5,682 bases of DNA from Candidatus Dormiibacterota bacterium. GTDB lineage: Bacteria; Chloroflexota; Dormibacteria; Aeolococcales; Aeolococcaceae. The DNA is taken from the NCBI GenBank assembly GCA_019236085.1, contig JAFAJR010000012.1, positions 1 through 5,682 on the forward strand, given 5' to 3'. The notes beneath the pieces were generated by a model. The model was not told the origin of the DNA, searched no databases, and saw only the letters and a list, made by a program, of their open reading frames with translations. The position numbers were made by a program, and so were the translations under genes. Positions 1 through 5,682 of this stretch are shown here, piece after piece (the first letter of the stretch is position 1; each line of letters opens with the position of its first letter).

Positions 1-1700
1 TCGACGACCCGCGCGTCTACGACATGATCTGTGCCGTCGACACGATCGGGCTGTTCCAGATCGAGTCCCGCGCGCAGCAGCAGTCGCTGTACCAGTCGCA
101 GCCGCGCTGCTTCAACGACCTCATCGTGCAGGTGGCGATCATCCGCCCGGGCCCGATCCAGGGTGACGCCGTGCATCCCTATCTGCGGCGACGTCAGGGA
201 TTGGAGCCGGTGACCTACCCGCACCCGTCGTTGGAGCCGATCCTGGCCGAAACTCGCGGCGTCATCCTCTACCAGGAGCAGATCCTGCGCATCGTCATGG
301 AGGTGGCCGGCTACACAGCGGGCGAGGCGGATCGCTTCCGCCGCGCCATGAACCGTCATCGCTCGCGGCTGGAGATGGACTCGCTGCGCGACGAGTTCCT
401 GCAGCGATGCCTGGCGAAAGGCCTCGACGAACCAGTCGCCGACACCATCTTCCGCAGCGCCGCAGGCTTCGCGCAGTTCGGCTTCTGCAAGTCGCACGCC
501 GCAGCATTCGCACGAACCGCATACGAAACCTGCTGGCTCCGCTTGCGCTACCCGGCGCACTGGCTCTGCGCCCTGCTGAACGCGCAACCGATGGGCTTCT
601 ACCATCCGTCGGTGCTCATCGACGACGCACGCCGGCACGGCGTGCGCGTCCTGCCCGTCGACGTGACGCGAAGCCGAGCCCGTTGCATTGTGGAAGCCTT
701 GGCAGAAGACGGTCGGCACTCCGTCGCAAAGCTGATAGGGGCGACGGAGGAGCGAGCCGGAAAATCTTCTCGCCCGGCGAGCGACGGAGGAGATCCCGTT
801 GCGTGCGATGGAGTGCCGCCGTCTTCTGCACGCGCTTTCGCTGTGCGGCTCGGCTTCGCCTATGTCCGCGGGCTCGGTCCCGCGGGCCGTGCCGCGTGCG
901 ACGACGCTGTAAACGACGGCGCAGTGCACAGCGTGAGCGAGTTCTGGCGGCACACTTTGCTGCCGCGCAGCGCCATGGAGAATCTGGTGCGCATCGGCGC
1001 CTTCGATGCTGTCAGCAACGGCAAGCATCGCCGCGAGCTGCTGTGGGAGCTGAAGGCGATCGAGGAGTCGCTGCCGTCGCGGCGACGCAGCCGGGCCGCC
1101 GCCGAGGCTCCCGCTGCATCAGCAGGGCCGCCGCGCGGCCGCGGCGCCGTCGCCGGGACGCGGCTCGGCGACGAGGTGCACGTCCCTCGCGACCCGGGGA
1201 GTGACCCGTTGCAACCGATGGTGCAGCTGCCGGCGCCACCGCCGCCGTTGCCCGACATGGACGAGCGGACCAAGGTGCTCACCGAGTACGCGCTGACCGA
1301 GGTGAGCACCGGACCGCACCTCGTGTCGTTCATGCGAGGCAACCTAGAACGCCTCGGCTGCGTCCCTCTAGCCACGGCACGCACCCATGCCGGCGGTTCG
1401 CGCATCAGGGTCGCCGGGCTGGTCATCACCCGCCAGGCGCCGTCGTCGGCGAGCGGGTTCCGCTTCTTCACGCTCGCCGATGAACATGCACATCTGGACC
1501 TCGTGCTGCGGCCCGATGTCGCCGCTGCAACCCGCGAGGTGGCGCGTCACCCGCTGCTCATGGTCGACGGTGTGCTGCAGGTCGAACACGGCAGGGTCAA
1601 CGTCATCGTGCAGCGCATGACAGCGCTCGACGGCGACGGCGTGCCGATCGCCGCCAAGCAGCCTCGAGCCGACGCGCCACCCTCGCACGACTTCCGCTGA
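1..1700 (+). CDS. dnaE2: Error-prone DNA polymerase DnaE2, C-terminal half (5' partial)
   Basis: This is a C-family DNA polymerase of the DnaE2 branch, which performs SOS-induced translesion synthesis, usually with ImuA/ImuB. The frame is open from base 3, so the gene starts upstream. Numbering from Met at base 24, the family block VDTIGLFQIESRAQ is at 5-18 and IRPGPIQG at 40-47, with HPYLRRR just after. Further matches are GVILYQEQ (79-86), FRRAMNRHR (105-113) and AAGFAQFGFCKSHAAAFA (146-163). RIGAFDA and RRELLWEL follow near 323-343. A C-terminal OB-fold (about 460-535) begins IRVAGLVITRQ, and the protein ends SHDFR, the usual kind of DnaE2 ending. The PHP domain and the catalytic aspartates lie upstream and cannot be checked. 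Two stretches look non-canonical: a roughly 40-residue insertion at about 226-270 and an Arg/Ala/Pro-rich linker at about 350-410. A replicative DnaE1 is unlikely because the ending and OB-fold wording fit DnaE2. Confidence 0.95.
   Translation, partial: DDPRVYDMICAVDTIGLFQIESRAQQQSLYQSQPRCFNDLIVQVAIIRPGPIQGDAVHPYLRRRQGLEPVTYPHPSLEPILAETRGVILYQEQILRIVMEVAGYTAGEADRFRRAMNRHRSRLEMDSLRDEFLQRCLAKGLDEPVADTIFRSAAGFAQFGFCKSHAAAFARTAYETCWLRLRYPAHWLCALLNAQPMGFYHPSVLIDDARRHGVRVLPVDVTRSRARCIVEALAEDGRHSVAKLIGATEERAGKSSRPASDGGDPVACDGVPPSSARAFAVRLGFAYVRGLGPAGRAACDDAVNDGAVHSVSEFWRHTLLPRSAMENLVRIGAFDAVSNGKHRRELLWELKAIEESLPSRRRSRAAAEAPAASAGPPRGRGAVAGTRLGDEVHVPRDPGSDPLQPMVQLPAPPPPLPDMDERTKVLTEYALTEVSTGPHLVSFMRGNLERLGCVPLATARTHAGGSRIRVAGLVITRQAPSSASGFRFFTLADEHAHLDLVLRPDVAAATREVARHPLLMVDGVLQVEHGRVNVIVQRMTALDGDGVPIAAKQPRADAPPSHDFR
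719..792. repeat. Compound palindromic/direct repeat inside dnaE2
   Basis: CTCCGTCGC at 719-727 is a perfect 9-bp inverted repeat of GCGACGGAG at 741-749, with a 13-nt loop. GCGACGGAGGAG occurs at 741-752 and again at 781-792, exactly 40 bp apart. Between the copies, 769-781 is the palindrome CTCGCC-C-GGCGAG. The cluster falls in a part of the protein (about bases 699-834) that has no counterpart in the DnaE2 layout I know. The frame stays open across it. This resembles a small palindromic repeat element absorbed in frame, as described for Rickettsia palindromic elements. The repeats are seen directly; mobility is inferred. No second copy is visible elsewhere in the window. Confidence 0.6.
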
Positions 1701-1716
1701 CAGCCGTACGACGCCG

Positions 1717-1722
1717 TAAGCT
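1717..1722 (+). promoter_or_regulatory. Possible -10 box (TAAGCT) for the small membrane protein gene
   Basis: TAAGCT matches the actinobacterial TANNNT -10 consensus. It lies in the 45-bp gap after dnaE2, so transcription would begin near 1729 and leave a leader of about 16 nt. CTGACA at 1697-1702 resembles a -35 hexamer, but the 14-nt spacing is short, so it may be chance. The GAGG at 1724-1727 is about 18 nt from the ATG, too far for a normal ribosome binding site. Confidence 0.4.
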
Positions 1723-1745
1723 GAGGTCCACCACAACCCCACGCG

Positions 1746-2405
1746 ATGCCGAACACGCCCAAGTCCAACCCTCCCTGGTACAACCCGCCCGAGCTGCCGC
1801 ACCAGGTGCAGCCCGCCGCGATGCGGCGCGGCCACGCCGGCGCTGAGACACCACATCCCGCTCGCCGCCGGGTGTACGCAACAGTGGCGTTGATCATTGC
1901 CGCCGCAGCCGCGGCTGCCATCACCGTCGTCGAGATGTCGGGCTACCCCAGACCGCACGAGCTCGTCAGGCCGGGCAGCGCGGCGGGCGAGTCGTTGCAA
2001 CCCAGCGCCGCCGCCACCACGCCGGAGTACGGCGCAGCCGTCGAGGCCGTGCAGGCGCTGGGAACGAACGCCGTGGTGGCCGGCGTGTACAGCTCGCCGC
2101 AACAGTCACCGCTGGTGCTCGCCGCCGGCACGGCGACTGCGCCGGTGCCGCCGAGCACGCAGCTGCTGCAAACCGTGGCGATGCAGCTGGCGACCGAGGG
2201 ACAGACGGTGCAGCTGCAGAGCGCATCGCAGACCACCTCCAACTCGGTCACCTACGCGTGTGCCCCAGTCGCAGCCGCCGGCACTGCGGCGTCCACCGTC
2301 TGCGTGTGGGGTGATGTCGATGTGATCGGTCTCATCATCGATGCGGCGGGTGGTGCGGACGCTGCTTCGGCCGCGGCCTCGCTGCGAGCGGCGCTGGAGG
2401 ACTGA
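1746..2405 (+). CDS. Single-pass membrane protein with two-cysteine extracytoplasmic domain, function unknown
   Basis: A 219-residue protein with no function I can assign. Residues 1-42 are a Pro-rich N-terminus ending in the basic run ARRR. Residues about 43-63 form one strongly hydrophobic Ala/Ile/Val helix, so the inside-positive rule places the N-terminus in the cytoplasm. The rest is outside: a low-complexity Ala/Ser/Thr/Pro stretch (about 70-145), then a compact end with Cys172 (YACAP) and Cys186 (VCVWGDVDVIGLI), finishing in an Ala-rich helix. The two cysteines probably form a disulfide. A C...CxWxD-x-x-hydrophobic ending is, from memory, common in actinobacterial membrane proteins of unknown function. 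The start is the only ATG/GTG after the in-frame TGA at 1722. The gene lies 45 bp after dnaE2 and 35 bp before the S49 protease, but the latter has its own promoter, so joint function is uncertain. Confidence 0.85.
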   Translation: MPNTPKSNPPWYNPPELPHQVQPAAMRRGHAGAETPHPARRRVYATVALIIAAAAAAAITVVEMSGYPRPHELVRPGSAAGESLQPSAAATTPEYGAAVEAVQALGTNAVVAGVYSSPQQSPLVLAAGTATAPVPPSTQLLQTVAMQLATEGQTVQLQSASQTTSNSVTYACAPVAAAGTAASTVCVWGDVDVIGLIIDAAGGADAASAAASLRAALED

Positions 2406-2428
2406 GCGGTCTGGTTCGCGGCGCTGCG

Positions 2429-2434
2429 TACGAT
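2429..2434 (+). promoter_or_regulatory. -10 box (TACGAT) of a probably leaderless promoter for the S49 protease
   Basis: TACGAT fits TANNNT and ends six bases before the ATG at 2441, so transcription would start at or within a base of the start codon. No Shine-Dalgarno sequence precedes that ATG (the six bases are GGCCTC). Both facts agree with leaderless translation, which is frequent in Actinobacteria. No convincing -35 hexamer is seen. The ATG at 2433 is out of frame and lies inside the box. Confidence 0.6.
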
Positions 2435-2440
2435 GGCCTC

Positions 2441-3271
2441 ATGGAAGAACCGACGACGCTGACCCAGCGCGTGGCGACACTCGCCGACCGCCGCCGCATC
2501 GGCGTCATCCCGGTGCGCGGCGTCATCGGCGGCGCGCTGCGCACCGACCTGCTGCTGAAAACAATCGGTGCCGCGCGGCGCAACCGCAATATCCGCGCAG
2601 TGGTGCTGGAGATCGACTCTCCCGGCGGAGCGGCGATCGCGAGCGAAGCGCTCTACGTCGCGGTCCGCAAGCTCGCCGCGGCCAAGCCGGTGGTGGCCTG
2701 GATCCGTGGCGTCGGCGCGTCCGGCGCCTACTTCCTGGCCTGCGGCGCCACTCGCATCATCGCCTTCCCCGGCGCCGTGGTCGGCAGCATCGGGGTGATC
2801 AGCGTGCGGCCGGTTGCTGCCGGCCTGCTGCAGCGCATCGGCGCCCGGGTCGTCGTCACCAAGACTGGGCGCTTCAAGGACCTCGGCGCGCCCTGGCGTG
2901 AGCCGGAGCCCGACGACCTGGCGAAGGAGGACCAGCTGGTCCAGGCGGTCTTCCGGCGGTTCACCGGCGCAGTCGCCCTGGCCCGGGGTTTCGACGGGCC
3001 CGCCCTGGAACGCGTGACCACCGGCGAGGTGTGGCTGGGCGCAGACGCGGTCGACCTCGGGCTGGTCGACGGCACCGCCGATGACGAGGACGCAGCCCTC
3101 GGCGCCGCTCAGGACCTGGCGAGCCTGCCCCACCGCAAGGTGCAGCGCATGCAGCCCCGTCGCAGCCTGCTGCAGCGCGCCGGCCTGCCGCTCTCCGGCA
3201 TGGGGCCGCCGGGAGAGCGCTGGCTCGTCGAGCTGGAAGGCTGGCTCCAGACTCCCGCCGTCAGGCTCTGA
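2441..3271 (+). CDS. sppA: S49-family serine protease (SppA-like), without membrane anchor
   Basis: A 276-residue ClpP/crotonase-fold protease of the signal peptide peptidase A family, which hydrolyses cleaved signal peptides or other short peptides with a Ser/Lys dyad. The core begins near residue 20 (IGVIPVRGVIGG). EIDSPGGAAIASEAL (57-71) is the family's oxyanion-side motif. GASGAYFLACGA (92-103) holds the nucleophile Ser94, and GSIGVI follows at 115-120. KTGRFKDLGAPWR (141-153) holds the general base Lys146. The 52-residue Ser-Lys spacing equals that of B. subtilis SppA (Ser147/Lys199). TGEVWLGADAVDLGLVD (194-210) is the conserved C-terminal block. No signal peptide or N-terminal helix is present, so it is probably cytosolic. 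The last 50 residues are amphipathic and could touch the membrane. The ATG is supported by the leaderless -10 box. The gene converges on the minus-strand operon with 3 bp between stops. Catalytic class is secure; the substrate is unknown. Confidence 0.94.
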   Translation: MEEPTTLTQRVATLADRRRIGVIPVRGVIGGALRTDLLLKTIGAARRNRNIRAVVLEIDSPGGAAIASEALYVAVRKLAAAKPVVAWIRGVGASGAYFLACGATRIIAFPGAVVGSIGVISVRPVAAGLLQRIGARVVVTKTGRFKDLGAPWREPEPDDLAKEDQLVQAVFRRFTGAVALARGFDGPALERVTTGEVWLGADAVDLGLVDGTADDEDAALGAAQDLASLPHRKVQRMQPRRSLLQRAGLPLSGMGPPGERWLVELEGWLQTPAVRL

Positions 3272-3274
3272 GCG

Positions 3275-4006
3275 TCAGCGTCCCGGGGTCCGGTTGAGGT
3301 AGAGCAGGCCGCCGAACGTGAGGGCCACCACGACGGCGAGAGCCACCACGATGGGGATGACCGGGGCGCCGCCACCGGAGGGCGGTGCCGGTCCGCCGGC
3401 TCTCTGGTCGAAGAGCGCGAAGTCGCCAAAGGTCTTGGACACACCCTCGAAGGTGTCGCCACAGCCGGCGTTCACCGTCTGCAGCCGCGTCCAGGTGCCG
3501 CCGTACAAGACGAACAGCGTCTTCGGCGGGTTGGACGCGGTGGCCCGCAGCAGGACCGTCGCCGGATCCTTGGACTGCGGTTGCAGCTGCACGCCGGAGC
3601 TGGTCACCGCCCCGACGCGGTAGACGTTGCCGTCCAGCGTCCATCCGGCGGGCAGAGTTGCCGGTGACGGCACCGGGGTGATGCTGAGCGTGAACGGCTC
3701 CGTGGGTGACACGAGCGTCCCCGTGGTGAGAAGCACGTCAGCCTGCGGGGGGTTTTCGTACCTCGGGTCGCCCACCATCAAGGTTCCGTCGCTGGTGAGC
3801 TCGGACGGCATGAAGTTGTCGTCCGAGACCGGGCCGAAGACGTGGCTCGCGGCGTTGGGCGCCGGGGTGTGTCCCAGCAGCCGGTAGGGGTCTGAGAGGC
3901 ACACCCCGTCGTAGAGCGGCGGCGACGCGGCGGGCAGCGCGTGCCAGACGGCGGCCAGCGCCGCCGTCGGCAGCGCCAGCAGGGCGAGAGCCACGCGCCG
4001 ATTCAT
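3275..4006 (-). CDS. Secreted, C-terminally membrane-anchored protein of unknown function
   Basis: A 243-residue type I membrane protein with no assignable function. It has an N-terminal signal peptide (MNRR, then hydrophobic residues 5-20, cleavage perhaps after ALA-A). The ectodomain is about 180 residues, with motif YDGVCLSDPYRLLG (32-45) and many beta-prone Thr/Val/Ser segments. A Pro/Gly hinge (GGPAPPSGGG, 204-213) leads to a transmembrane helix at about 215-235 and a short basic tail (NRTPGR). Cys36 and Cys182 are the only cysteines and may pair. A YDG...PYR opening recalls, from memory, uncharacterised exported actinobacterial proteins. The ATG at 4006 overlaps the upstream protease's TGA by one base (TGATG), so translation is probably coupled. 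The frame is open as far as 4819, but a start at 4006 gives a proper signal peptide and fits the overlap. It is the last gene of the operon; surface exposure is inferred from topology. Confidence 0.88.
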   Translation of the reverse strand: MNRRVALALLALPTAALAAVWHALPAASPPLYDGVCLSDPYRLLGHTPAPNAASHVFGPVSDDNFMPSELTSDGTLMVGDPRYENPPQADVLLTTGTLVSPTEPFTLSITPVPSPATLPAGWTLDGNVYRVGAVTSSGVQLQPQSKDPATVLLRATASNPPKTLFVLYGGTWTRLQTVNAGCGDTFEGVSKTFGDFALFDQRAGGPAPPSGGGAPVIPIVVALAVVVALTFGGLLYLNRTPGR

Positions 4007-4620
4007 CAGAGGCAGCCGGCGAGCAGGTCGAGCAGCGCATGAGCGGCCGCCGGCGCGGCCACGCCGCCGCTCAGCAGGCGCAGCGAGCCCAGGACGAACC
4101 CGATGCCGAGATCGACGGGCACCGCCTGCCAGCCGTATAGCGGCACATGGATCAGGGCGAAGGCGAGGCTCGTGGCGACCAGCGCCGCGGCCTCCCCGCC
4201 GGCGGCGGCGACCGCTGAGAACAGTGCCCCGCGGAGCAGCACCTCCTCGGCGACCGCAACCAGGGACACAACCACCGACCACACGAGCAGCTCCGCTCTG
4301 GGCGCCTCGGGACGGATGACGATCCATGAGCCCGTGACCGTGGCCCACACCGCGAAGAGCGCGAGGCCGGCGGCGGCTCCGGCAACGAGGTGCTGGATAC
4401 GGGGTCTGGCGGGGCGCACCCCGGTTGCAGCCGCCAATGCACTGAGCAAGCCCGCGAAGAGCAGCGCGGCGGGGAGCGATGCAGCCGGGTCGGGGCGACC
4501 GATCAGCGTCCGGAGCGATGCTGCCGCCGCCAGCCCGGCCAGCAGCAGCAGAGCGCGTGTCGCGGATCTGCCGGCGTGCCGGGGGAGCGAGATGAGCACG
4601 GCGCCGCAATGGTGGCGCAC
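4006..4620 (-). CDS. CPBP-family intramembrane metalloprotease (CAAX/bacteriocin-processing type)
   Basis: A 204-residue polytopic membrane protein of the CPBP (Abi/Rce1) family, a glutamate-dependent intramembrane protease family. The three family motifs are present in order: EEVLLRG (Glu125, Glu126, Arg130; EExxxR), FALIH (Phe154, His158; FxxxH) and HALLD (His194, Asp198; HxxxN/D). Hydrophobic segments lie at about 22-36, 48-66, 78-96, 110-124, 144-158, 168-184 and 187-203. It is compact for the family but not obviously truncated. The start is a GTG at 4620, 11 bases after the upstream gene's stop, with no clear ribosome binding site. Another GTG at 4599 (residue 8) is also possible. Its TGA overlaps the ATG of the next gene. 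Processing of a protein or prenylated peptide in the membrane is the family role; the substrate here is unknown. The co-translated anchored protein is one candidate, by position only. Confidence 0.92.
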   Translation of the reverse strand: MRHHCGAVLISLPRHAGRSATRALLLLAGLAAAASLRTLIGRPDPAASLPAALLFAGLLSALAAATGVRPARPRIQHLVAGAAAGLALFAVWATVTGSWIVIRPEAPRAELLVWSVVVSLVAVAEEVLLRGALFSAVAAAGGEAAALVATSLAFALIHVPLYGWQAVPVDLGIGFVLGSLRLLSGGVAAPAAAHALLDLLAGCL

Positions 4621-4631
4621 CTGCGACCGGG

Positions 4632-5682
4632 TCAGCGTGCCGGGCGGGGCTCCGGCTGTGTCCGGTGCTGCCGTGGCTCCGGGTGAGCCTCGCTTTCGGC
4701 GAGCAGTGGCAGCAGGTCTGCGATGAGCCGGGTGGCTGCGTCCAGCGCCGCCGGGTCGAAGCCTCGGGGGGCCTGCCGCTCGCAGACCACCACGGCGGCG
4801 ACGCGGTCGCCGTCCACAACCGGCAGCAGCAGCAGCGAGGTGGCGTCGATGTTGCTGCGCCGCTGTGCCCGGTGCGACGGCGCCTCGGTGAGGAGCAGCG
4901 GGTGGCGGGTCAGGGTCACGTGCTGCAGGACACCGGCAGGAACCCCCGGTGCCCGGAGGGCGCCGGCGGGAAGAATGAAGGCGCGGCCGGCCCCCACCAG
5001 CGATGCGAGGCGGGAGAGGATTGCTTGCACGGCCTGATCGGTGGCGATCCCTGCCCAGACCGACGGCCGCTCGGCGACGCTGCGGCGGTTGAGCACCGCA
5101 TTGCTGGTCATGCCGGCCGCCGCTGCCGCGGCACCGGCGGCGAGGACCGGGACGTGCACGGCGGTGACCAGCAGCGCGAAGACGCCGAAGACGAGGCAGC
5201 CGGACAGCACCGCGAGGTCGGCGTAGCGGCGGGCGCCCACCAGCTCGGCGCGCTGGTCGGCGAAGGTCCAGCGCCAGTTGAGGACGCCGTTCCAGGCCAG
5301 GCTCAGGGCGAACGCGGGAAGGAAGGCGAGCAAGGGCGGAAAGCCGCCGGGGACGGCGAACGCCCAGAGCAGCGGCAGGAAGATCGCCAGGCCCGACGCG
5401 CCCACCAGGGCGAACTTCCAGCGCCGCGCCGAGCCCGGCACGTCCACGAACAGCGACCGCAGGTGACCGGCGTAGAGCAGGCCCTGACGCAGGCTGGCCT
5501 TGCTGTCCCCTGCGGCACGGCGCTCCTGCCGGACCGCGACGTCCGCGACCTTCAGGTGGGGCACACAGACCAGCAGCTCCAGCAGGATCTTGAAGCCGAC
5601 CGGGCGGAACTCGATGCCGTCGACGACACGCCGACGGCAGACGAAGAACCCGCTGAGGGGGTCGCTGCTGGCGCGCGCCTCG
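4632..5682 (-). CDS. GT2 polyprenyl-phosphate glycosyltransferase / GtrA / GAF-like fusion (5' partial)
   Basis: The frame runs open to the right edge, so the N-terminus is missing; 349 residues are visible, numbered from the codon at 5681. Residues 1-85 are the end of a DPM1-like GT2 domain, which moves a sugar from a nucleotide donor to polyprenyl phosphate. They show SSDPLSGFFVCRR (5-17), RPVGFKILLELLV (26-38) and ERRAAGDSKASLRQG (53-67). Residues 87-202 are a GtrA domain with four helices, with NWRWTF (135-140) after helix 2 and TSNAVLNRRSV (192-202) after helix 4. GtrA proteins are proposed to flip or support transfer of lipid-linked sugars. Residues about 211-329 look like a GAF domain: helix DQAVQAILSRLASLVGAGRA, then SLLLLPVVDGDRVAAVVV, and the final helix FDPAALDAATRLIADLL. 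A charged, Pro-rich tail ends the protein. Four helices put both GT2 and GAF in the cytoplasm. The internal GTG at 5564 is not the start, because DPM1 motifs lie upstream of it. First visible gene of the operon. Confidence 0.9.
   Translation of the reverse strand, partial: EARASSDPLSGFFVCRRRVVDGIEFRPVGFKILLELLVCVPHLKVADVAVRQERRAAGDSKASLRQGLLYAGHLRSLFVDVPGSARRWKFALVGASGLAIFLPLLWAFAVPGGFPPLLAFLPAFALSLAWNGVLNWRWTFADQRAELVGARRYADLAVLSGCLVFGVFALLVTAVHVPVLAAGAAAAAAGMTSNAVLNRRSVAERPSVWAGIATDQAVQAILSRLASLVGAGRAFILPAGALRAPGVPAGVLQHVTLTRHPLLLTEAPSHRAQRRSNIDATSLLLLPVVDGDRVAAVVVCERQAPRGFDPAALDAATRLIADLLPLLAESEAHPEPRQHRTQPEPRPAR

Noticed and set aside
860..1471. Minus-strand open frame (203 residues) opposite dnaE2
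   Set aside because: Ser/Arg/Ala-rich antisense shadow with no domain; dnaE2 is secure on the other strand.
1701..1745. Possible intrinsic terminator after dnaE2
   Set aside because: Only a 4-bp CAGC/GCTG pairing with a long loop and no T-run is found.
1897..1923. GCC/GCN run that looks like a trinucleotide repeat
   Set aside because: It is the Ala-rich transmembrane helix of the small membrane protein, with mixed Ala codons.
2252..3133. Long minus-strand open frame (293 residues) opposite the S49 protease
   Set aside because: Its composition is that expected of the antisense of a GC-rich gene, it has no motifs, and the plus strand carries an unmistakable protease.
4473..4521. Direct repeat GGAGCGATGC at 4473-4482 and 4512-4521
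   Set aside because: Both copies encode similar Ala-Ser-Leu segments of the CPBP protease N-terminal region; the repeat is short, not palindromic, and explained by codon reuse.
4007..4819. Upstream extension of the anchored-protein frame, giving a 514-residue reading
   Set aside because: It overlaps the CPBP protease gene and the end of the fusion gene in another frame, has no recognisable motifs, and would bury the signal peptide. The TGATG junction supports a start at 4006.
4632..5564. A stand-alone GtrA-type gene starting at GTG 5564
   Set aside because: The frame continues to the window edge, and the 39 codons upstream encode DPM1 motifs (DPLSGFF, RPVGFKILLE), so 5564 is internal.

Overview
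The window is a dense, very GC-rich piece of bacterial chromosome (roughly 70% G+C by eye). It carries six protein genes and almost no intergenic DNA. Strong G/C bias at third codon positions, DnaE2, a TANNNT -10 box six bases before an ATG, and Ala/Pro-rich single-pass membrane proteins all point to an actinobacterium or a similar high-GC lineage such as Dormibacterota. The sequence alone does not settle genus or order. No rRNA, tRNA, CRISPR array, insertion sequence or phage gene is visible.

The left part (plus strand) begins inside dnaE2, the error-prone DNA polymerase III alpha subunit, whose C-terminal half is present through its natural end. Within it is an unusual in-frame segment, about bases 699-834. 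It contains a 9-bp inverted repeat, a 12-bp direct repeat and a short palindrome, and it resembles a palindromic repeat element absorbed into a coding sequence. Next come a small single-pass membrane protein with two extracytoplasmic cysteines (1746-2405) and an S49-family (SppA-like) serine protease (2441-3271). The protease has an intact Ser/Lys dyad, no membrane anchor, and an apparently leaderless promoter.

The right part (minus strand, convergent with the protease, 3 bp between the stop codons) is a tight three-gene operon read right to left. First is the C-terminal part of a large fusion protein: a polyprenyl-phosphate (DPM1-like) GT2 glycosyltransferase, then a four-helix GtrA domain, then a cytoplasmic GAF-like domain. 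Eleven bases later starts a CPBP-family intramembrane protease. Its stop codon overlaps by one base the start of a secreted, C-terminally membrane-anchored protein of unknown function. The operon's promoter lies beyond the right edge.

The right-hand operon looks like a cell-envelope module: lipid-linked sugar synthesis or flipping with a possible sensory input, an intramembrane protease, and a surface-exposed anchored protein. That they work together is inferred from operon structure only. The most notable points are the GT2-GtrA-GAF architecture and the repeat-like insertion in dnaE2.
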